A program made the position numbers and the translations under genes. The notes below the pieces were generated by a model that made no database searches, was not told the origin of the DNA, and was given only the letters and a program-made list of their open reading frames with translations. DNA of 64,000 nt from contig WEDG01001007.1 in assembly GCA_017591395.1 (NCBI GenBank), positions 408,504-472,503 of the forward strand, given 5' to 3'. Below, piece after piece: positions 56,640 through 64,000 of this stretch. Within the stretch, counting starts at the first letter, position 1. Each line of letters starts with the position of its first letter. The stretch is from Schistocephalus solidus. Its lineage: Eukaryota > Platyhelminthes > Cestoda > Diphyllobothriidea > Diphyllobothriidae.

Positions 56640-57590
56640 TTACAATTGGTGGTTCGTGTGCTCCGCATTAACCATGCAATCAGTGCCAGTATGTTCACGA
56701 ACGCCCAAAATTCTAGTTATTAGGGACGATGTTATTTTGCTGTCAGTTGTCAGTTAACTGCATTGATTTAACTTTGGATAGAAGTCATAGGTTCTTCAAA
56801 CCTTTACGTAAGGTGAGGGTGGACTTTTCACAAGCGTTCACATGCGGTATGTGATAGACGAATATATTGAAGTGTGTGCAAACTTCGGTTGTTACCTTTT
56901 CTACTATGTCGATGTGTGCTATTGAAATATGAACGGTGATCGTCCGCAGCTGTCAGAGTTTGTGTAGCTGTAAGTCACCCCACAAAGTCAACTAACAGTT
57001 ATTTAATACTGGTAATTTGATAACCTTTATTTCGCATTTGTTGACTGTATGTTGCTTTTATGTTCCTTGATCAAAAGCAGGCTAGAAAATGTCCCCATAA
57101 CACGTAACATGAACATATTCAATAAAAAAAATAAGATTAACTCTTTATACATTATCATTATATCTTTCTGTTTCACAGAAAAGGTGGAAAATTGTTTACA
57201 GTTCTGCCATTTTTCAGATAGACACTCTCACACATGTGACTGAATGCCTTAACATATACTGACTATTTTTCCTCCGTGTAGGCGTTATTGATGTCTTGAG
57301 TCTTATCAGTAAATAATACTCGGATTTATGACCTCGTCTAATTGGCCGATCATATCAAAATTGGGATTAAAATATCAGATTTGGATTTCAAATAATTATA
57401 ATGCTCAATTTTGAGCTCAAAAAATTACTCAAATATTCTGGGTTTATAAAGGCAATGTTATTTCTGCTGTTTCCATATTACATTACTTGAGGAATAATGT
57501 TGGGAAATGTTCTACAACAGTAGAGCTAGTACAGGTTACACTGATATTTCAGTTATTCAACGGTACGGTGTACCGTGTAAATGACCAAAG
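56640..57590 (+). repeat. X left terminal inverted repeat
   Basis: Pairs with 61180-62004. Matching blocks include AATATATTGAAG, TGTGTGCTATTGAAATATGAAC, TCTAACAGTTATTTAA-like, TTGATCAAAAGCAGGCTAGAAAATG, TTTCTGTTTCAC, GTGTAGGCGTTAT and CTTATCAGTAAA. Similarity stops after ACCGTGTAAA, near 57585. Confidence 0.7.
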
Positions 57591-60500
57591 TTTGGATTTT
57601 TTAAATCACGGAATTCAGTGAATTTCAATACATACAATGAGAACGAAGCATAGACAACATTGAATTTTGTTCGAAGATGACGTTACACAGGATGAAATAT
57701 TGCATTTGATCACTAAGACGATATGCTTAACACGTCAACACACATCGGCACATAGTTCACATGCATGGTTTTCCGATAAACCTTTCCGCCCGCAAACGTG
57801 TCTAGCACAATCGATGCCATCTGGGCAAGGTCAAATTCCACATCCGAATCAATTTTCTTGCAGCTTGGTGTCAGTTGTGCAGTTACTTATGTCAGAATCG
57901 GTATTTTAAAGGTCATTTGCAAGTTTTAAATTATCAGAATAATAAGTACAACGATTATGTTATGTGGTAGCATCGCATTAAGGTCTACTTGGATAGATGG
58001 ATAGATGCGATCACCTGGTAACTCAAACCCATGGTGGGACGACAGATAGTTCAAGGTCAAAGGTGGACTCCAAGGTATGCGCGCCCAGTGCTCTGCAGCT
58101 CCCCAGGTCACCATCGTAAATGTAAAATGTGTCATTTTTTCCATCTCGATCACATGCATGTAGGTTTCAGTTGAGCAAATTTGGCTATTTTGATTAAGGC
58201 ATACCGCGCGCAAATATTGTGGACTTAAATCCCATAGCTGCCTATGGCGCTCACAGTCAGATAGATTTTCCCACCAATAAATTTGACATTTGAAAAGGTT
58301 AGAAACCTGTAAAAGCGCTATTCTGCTGTCTGATCATGTAATCAGGAATTCAGAAATATGCATTTGCCACCTTAATGGCTGCAATGGAATCTTAGCTTTT
58401 CCATAAAGCGAATTTCGCCTAGAGAGAAAGAGAGATGCATGCCTTCTTGCAATTAGAAAGGATGTGTGTGCATTATTAAAAAGTCGAAATGTTTAACACT
58501 TCCTTATTCTTCCGGGTTTCTCACTTCGTTTCCTACCGTCCAGTCTAGTTGCTGTTGAAGATAAACCTTTATTTAAGCTATTTGTGTTGAAGTTTTCTTA
58601 GTGATTACGACTGCATTACCTTAAAATTTTGAACGTCGTTACCGACGAAGTCTACCGTGAGTTTCTCTGAGTGCTGGACTCAGAACCGGTGAATTTTGGG
58701 TGACTTTTTTACAGTAATAGAAGACTTGCGCGGCAACAACCACACTCAACCTCTCTTACTATCTTACCCAAATCGGCCTAGTGTCATGAAAGAGGCAGTA
58801 GGACCGGATGCGAGATCGGGCGCAGAAAAATGATATCCTGGATTCCCCCGTCTAAAGTGTCACCAAACTTCCTGCATCAACGTAGGGAGTGCAGATCGGA
58901 TCCCTAATGCGAGAGAAAATTGATTTGTGGGAAGACTGTTCAATTATATTTGAATCAAGATATCCTTTGACCCATCTTCACATAGGTAGACGTTTGACGT
59001 GTCAAAACGCGCAGTTGCTAAAGCTCAACACTGGCATGAATTTTCTTCGTTGGAAAATACAACCCCATTGGCGGTGATCAAGGACTCTCGTCCTGGATTT
59101 AAACCCGAGATGAGAATATTCATTAACCTCCAAACTCACAATGGCCTAAGCATTATGAAAACCTACAACGAACTTTCGGATGGGCAGATGACTAAGAAAA
59201 AACGGTGAAAGTCTCAACAAGGGTAACGAAAACGCACATGGCCTCTTATTGAATGCACCTCCCTTCGGAGTAGATCGCATACTGGAAGTTAGTCGGTAGG
59301 GTTGCTGATGGGTGCCGAGTATATAATCTCGTACATGAGAACAGAACCGGAAAATAATCTTCCCCAATACTCAGGCTTACAACTCATCGATTTGGCCATC
59401 TATATTTTTAATCTAACTTAAACATTCAATAACCGTTCCACCAAATTTTAAAGAACCCATACGGGGACAGGTTTAGAGGTTGTACTGATATTTTCAGAGC
59501 CACGCACAACTGCTGCTTAAAATAAAGCTAAAAATCAATTTCCTAGGTGATTTTTTTTAACGTAAGATTACGTGAATGCACACGTTGTCCACTGAGGCTC
59601 TGACACTAAATCTGACTACCTTTACAATATATGCAGTAAATAGGAATTTGGTGCCGTCAGTCTTGTCACCTTACCATTTTCGCTCTTCCAATCGAGCCGC
59701 AGAACTGGACATTCCGCGCGTTTTGTGTGACCTTTCCGGCATTTCTCTCTTTCCCTTGTCATAGGCAGGCCATGTGCAGACATGTTGACTGCTTTAAGCC
59801 TGGAAATTTTAATTGTTCCACTAATTTTAGTAGAAATAGCAGTAGTTGATGTAAGATGTTAAATTGTATTAACAGCATAGATATTAATGTTCGGTCTGGA
59901 CACGGGTTTCGCCGTTATGCTGCCGCTGCATGACAAAGTTTTTGAACATCAGCGGATCACCCAGTAGCAATTGAAAAACTTTAGTATCTGTGATTACAGG
60001 ACATAGGGAATGCTGGCAGATCCACCACTGAGCAAAACAGTCATAGCAATGTCATGCAGCCCTAAACATCTGTGAAACGCAATTCTGGGGGTTTGAATAG
60101 AAGGATTGCTATCAATATGGCCTATCATGCTTCTTTATTATAAGGTACTGTAACAAGATCGCAGTTTAAAAATATTAGTTGTCAAAGCTCAAGTGAGTTA
60201 TTGATATCGGATAAAATATTTATTAAATATTTTCAATGCCAAAATAAATGAATTCACAGCAAATTGTAGAAGGAGTATGCCATTAATACTAATAGCAGTA
60301 TATGAATTTGCAACGTAAATCTGCAGTCCTCGAAACATGCGGACGCAACTTATTGAAAAAGAAGAAAGGAGGTAAGAGTAGACGATAGTTTCACGAATCC
60401 AGTTCGCTGGGTTAGTTTTCTTTGGCACATGGTTGTAGACATTCGACCTTCTAGTACAGACCACAAGGCTATGGGCCGTTAGGCGGGTTGAATGCATACG

Positions 60501-61179
60501 AGATGGAGTGAGAGTGGATTATATAGGCCAGCTTTCTACTCTCCAGATCTCCAAGCTAGCTAACCTGCCTGTTCGTAAATAACAGTGTGCGTGTAGTGCA
60601 AGCTGCCTTAAGTCAAGTGGTGCCAACGTCTGCTGGCAGCAATCGACTCCGTGCTCCCAGCTGTCTGGTCTAACTAATAGCAAGCCGGCAACGCCGTGGG
60701 CATGAGCACAGTCAATGTGAGGAGTTACGAAGTCTAACCTACAGATTGTCCTCTCTGCTGTGCTGAGATGGAGTCCATCGTCTGAGCATTCATCGACAGC
60801 GTTCATACTCTGAGAAGCACGTGATAACATAAAAAGTATAGCGGTGTCAACGGGGAGTCTCTCTGAGCAGCAGAGCCAATATTTCAGCACACTTAAAAGG
60901 AGTACGGCCATAGATCAGATGAATTATCCCATATATGATCAGTGACCATGCTTATCCTCTAGTGGCAATATTTGTGAGTACGTTTCAGCGAATGATATTT
61001 TGTGGACATGAAGCCAAAAGCACATACTCGTCTTGCACAATGGTTCTGAATTCTAAGCGTTGTGTAAAGTAACAACGTATACATTTTTCTGTGTGCGAGG
61101 CGAACTTATGTGCCGTTTTCCCCTTTTAATAAGAAGCTGAGCCTTCGCATGTAATTAAATAAGGATGCCGTTTTTTCGT

Positions 61180-62004
61180 TTACACGGAACACCGTACTAT
61201 TGAACTATTTAAATGTCAGGCTGACCTGTGCTAGCTCCATGTTCGTAGAAAATCTCACAACATTTTGCATAAGGTAATTTAATATGGAAATAACTGAAAA
61301 AAAAGAATTTATGAGCCCTGTATTTATGAAAAATTGTGTATGGCCGAAATGGAGCGTTGCAATTAATTGAAACCAACATTGCATATTTCAATTCCAATTT
61401 TGATATGATCGACCAATATGCCGAGGTCGTAAATCCGAGCATTTTTTACTGATAAGTCTCAAGACGATAACGCCTACACGGATGCAATTTAGTCAGCAAA
61501 TGTTTCAGGCATCCAGTCATCGATGTGAGAATGTCTGTCTAGCGAACGTCAGAAATATAACAATTTCCCTTTTTTCCCGTGAAACAGAAAGAAATAATGA
61601 TACTGTATAAAGAGGTGATGTTAACTTTTTATTTTATCTCCTCATGCTACGTGAAATGGGGGCATTTTCTAGCTTGCTTTTGATCGAGGAACATGAAAAG
61701 CAACAACAAGTCATCAAATTCAAAATCAAGGTCAGCAAATTACTACTGTTAAATAACTGTTAGATGACTTTTGTGGAGTGACTTACAGCAATGCTAATTT
61801 CTTTAAGATGCGCACGATCACTGTTCATATTTCAATAGCACACATTGACATCGCAGAAAATGTTCAAACCGAAGTATGCACATGCTTCAATATATTCGTC
61901 TATCGTATTCCGCATGTGAACGCTTATGAAATGTCCACGCTCAATTTAAGTAAATTAAATGCTATTAGAGGTCTCTTTTGTCTAGAAAACATAGGGATTC
62001 TATC
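61180..62004 (-). repeat. X right terminal inverted repeat, interrupted
   Basis: The inverted partner of the left arm. In the forward direction it contains AACGCCTACACGGATGCA, CTAGCTTGCTTTTGATCGAG and GTAAATTAAATGCTATTAGAG. Compared with 24330-24360 it breaks off after GG(A)ATTCTATCC at 62004, exactly where RTE-like, GC-rich sequence begins. Confidence 0.7.
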
Positions 62005-63085
62005 CTGGGGTTCACTCTTGGGCCACGGCAGCAGCCGCACAGTTCTACCGTCGTAGGCCGTCTATGTCCACCGTATGTTCCACAGAAGGGTGCTGCAGGG
62101 ACGGTGACTTGCACGTGGATTAGTTTTAAGTGAAAGTAGACTCGCGCTGCAGCTACCGCACTCTCTCCTCCCTGACCTCAGCCTGGTGTCCTGACAGATT
62201 CAAAATAAACGGAGGCGGAAGAGGACGCAGGTGTCTGGCGCGGCCGGAGCCGACCCTGGGCGTACAACCACACCTAGCTCTCGCCATGATATTTTCAATC
62301 TCAGATCACACATGCAACAGGGGAGCCAGATGGAGAAGGAGCCGAGGATCATACTTGCATCTCAATCAGATATGCAGACTCGGATCAGGTTTTTGTGGTG
62401 ATGCGTGTGATAATTTTATTTGCCGAGGCCGATGGGTACAGATGTAGTGTTGTGGTATAGCCAGCGGTGTACTTCCGCAGATTTGTTTGGGTGTTGGGGT
62501 AGTAGTTAGGGGTAGCACCACACTGATAGCATTTGGTCCCTCCGTTTGTCTCGTACAGGTGGTGAATGCTCCTCTGGCCGCCTGTAACTGGTACCCAACT
62601 CTAACCTGTGGCTCCTCAAAGTTGGTTTTTTCCAAGTGGCCACACCCTGGGCAACCGTCACGACCAGTGGGCTAAACTAGGTGAGGGTCTCTGGATTTGT
62701 GTGTGCATCCACACCCGGTGTGTCTGACTCCCGGAATTCCCACCTCCCCCTCTCCAAAATATCTGACGGTGGGGTCGAAAACAACCTCGTAGGCGGCCCA
62801 GGCTAACTCGGGTCTTTATCCCACTAAAACAAAACCATGACCCATAGTGGAGTTCGGCAGCCGTCTGGGATGTCTGAGCAGCCCTTTTAAGGGACAGCAC
62901 TGCTTCCCTCCACGTAAAGGAAGGGACTAGAAAAGGTGCCCTATAGAAATGCTGGTTATCACGTCTTCTGCAGCCGGCCGTTGCTCGCAGATCGCAAAAT
63001 AAGCCGTCGTTAAACTCAAAAAAATTCCCCCATCCCCATCCCCCTCGCCATACCCTCCAGGCTGATCGGATGAGTCCACTCACAC
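62005..63085 (+). other. RTE element 5' UTR
   Basis: GC-rich and without a long conserved frame. 62030-62250 is shared with 5133-5351. The rest (62250-63085) has no second copy here. Several overlapping frames on both strands (62130-62447, 62635 to 62366, 63083 to 62658) show no known domain and are taken as by-products of the composition. Confidence 0.55.
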
Positions 63086-63119
63086 TATGAGGCTAGAATG
63101 TTTTTCCCTTTAAGACGAC

Positions 63120-64000
63120 CCTCGGAGCAACCGGACGGAACGGAGGACGGCGCTAGTCACTCGGGAACTGGCGCTCTTCAAGGTGGACATTGTTGCTCTC
63201 AGCGAGACCCGATTCTCTGAGCAGGGACAGCTGCAGGAGGTGGGTGCTGGTTAAACTTTCTTCTGATGTGGACGGCCAAAGGCAGAGTGACGAGACGCTG
63301 GTGTTGCCTTTACCATCCAGAAAGGCATCGTGGGCCGTCTGCCCTGTCTGCCGCAGGGTATCAGTGATCGCCTGATGAGCCTTTGCCTGCCTCTTGGGGG
63401 AGACCACTTCGCCACCATCATCAGCGCCTACGCTCCGCCAATGACGAGCTCTGATGTGGCGAAGGACAAATTCTACGAGGACTTGCACGCCCTGCTGGCG
63501 ACTGTGTCGAAGGTGGACAAGTTAATTGTCCTTGGTGACTTCAACGCCCGCGTCGGGACGGACCACGCTGCCTAGTAGGGAGTTCTTGATCCTCACGGTC
63601 ACGGTAGCGGTAACGATTACGGCCTCCTTCTTCTGCGCACGTGTGCATAACATCGGCTCCTGCTGACCAACAACTTCTTCTCTTTTCCGACGCGGAAGAA
63701 AGCCACGTGGATGCACCCAAGATCGTGTTGCTGGCATCTGCTTGACTATGTTATCGTCCGGAGGCGAGCTTGACATGACTTGCTGGTGATCAAGGCGATC
63801 CACGATACCGATGGTTGGACAGATCACCACCTTGTCATCTCCCAAATGAGGCTCCGACTGCAACCCCGACGAAGGCCCCAAGGTAAGAGGCCACCATGCA
63901 AGTTAAATACTCTTTTATAACATTTTGCCTGCTCACCGTTTTGATTTCAGCAAACCAAAATAAACGAGAAACTGGAGGATCTGCATGCTCCAGATATAAT
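63120..64000 (+). pseudogene. RTE-type endonuclease, partial
   Basis: Apurinic-type nuclease of an RTE element. In one frame: RELALFKVDIVALSETRFSE (63165-63225; E of SETR is a catalytic acid). The next frame has [33 protein letters not shown] and [17 protein letters not shown], then two stops at 63573-63578. Then come [21 protein letters not shown] and GWTDHHLVISQMRLRLQP (the DH pair). The RT linker KINEKLEDLHAPD is reached at 63960-64000 after two more stops. All nuclease blocks are in the right order, but at least three frame breaks make it inactive. Confidence 0.8.

Larger units (their letters stand above)
56600..62004 (+). mobile_element. Repeat X, long copy with terminal inverted repeats
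   Basis: A roughly 5.4 kb unit. The left arm (about 56640-57590) and right arm (about 61180-62004) are reverse complements of each other and flank an interior of five segments seen elsewhere in the same order: b 57720-58400, h 58400-59560, g to 60000, e to 60330, d 60360-61130. No transposase, RT or other domain is recognised. The arms resemble those of foldback or cut-and-paste DNA elements. The right arm is cut at 62004 by the RTE insertion. The family is non-autonomous, or its coding part is not preserved here. Confidence 0.65.
62005..64000 (+). mobile_element. RTE-type non-LTR retrotransposon, 5' part, runs off the window
   Basis: It starts inside the X right arm with a GC-rich 5' UTR of about 1.1 kb, then an endonuclease. 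The protein is of the type often annotated 'craniofacial development protein 2-like' in flatworms. The RT lies beyond the window end. The UTR is duplicated, on the minus strand, at 5040-5351. Stops and frameshifts show that this copy is decayed. Confidence 0.75.

Noticed and set aside
62658..63083. 141-codon minus-strand ORF in the RTE 5' UTR
   Set aside because: GC-rich region with several competing frames, no domain, and no second copy in which to test conservation.

Overview
This window looks like intergenic, transposon-packed chromosomal DNA from a parasitic flatworm, most likely a diphyllobothriid-type tapeworm. The evidence is AT-rich sequence without bacterial gene density, GT-AG introns, and three retroelement groups typical of cestode and trematode genomes. 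These are CR1/jockey-like non-LTR elements (apurinic endonuclease plus reverse transcriptase), Penelope-like elements (PLE: RT plus GIY-YIG nuclease), and an RTE-type element whose endonuclease resembles proteins annotated 'craniofacial development protein 2-like' in flatworms. The organism is inferred from family resemblance only; no search was run.

Layout. 1-4.5 kb: a decayed CR1-group element on the minus strand (family A). 5-6.1 kb: fragments of the RTE 5' UTR and of two interspersed repeats (called X and Y here). 6.1-9.9 kb: a minus-strand CR1-like element (C). 9.9-25.1 kb: X repeat copies, one split by a rearranged CR1-like element (D/E, 13.4-18.9 kb). 25.7-27.4 kb: a PLE. 27.5-35.4 kb: a plus-strand CR1-like element (F/H) split by a minus-strand one (G). 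35.5-36.7 kb: an orphan RT piece and a second PLE. 36.7-38.7 kb: repeat Y. About 38.7-42.7 kb: a low-copy island. 42.8-56.2 kb: PLE pieces, repeat Y and two direct 3.4 kb repeats. 56.6-62.0 kb: an X copy with long inverted ends. 62.0-64 kb: the start of an RTE element running off the window.

The single host gene I can support lies in the island on the minus strand (42013 to 39471). It has six exons, all with GT-AG junctions and compatible phases. They give a 213-residue protein with a signal peptide, ten cysteines and four N-glycosylation sequons. The middle exons resemble the region around the second active-site block of RNase T2, but the catalytic residues are replaced and the first active-site block is not found. 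A TATA box lies just upstream. All its coding exons are 150 bases or shorter, so a simple ORF scan does not reveal it.

All mobile-element coding regions carry frameshifts, stops, deletions or lost catalytic residues, so nothing here looks autonomous. The structural highlights are a roughly 5.4 kb repeat family with long terminal inverted repeats and no recognised transposase, antisense tRNA-like sequences in the 5' UTR of the CR1-like elements, tandem 5' UTR monomers, and readable nesting relationships. Similarity statements come from reading and aligning by eye; no percent identity was calculated.
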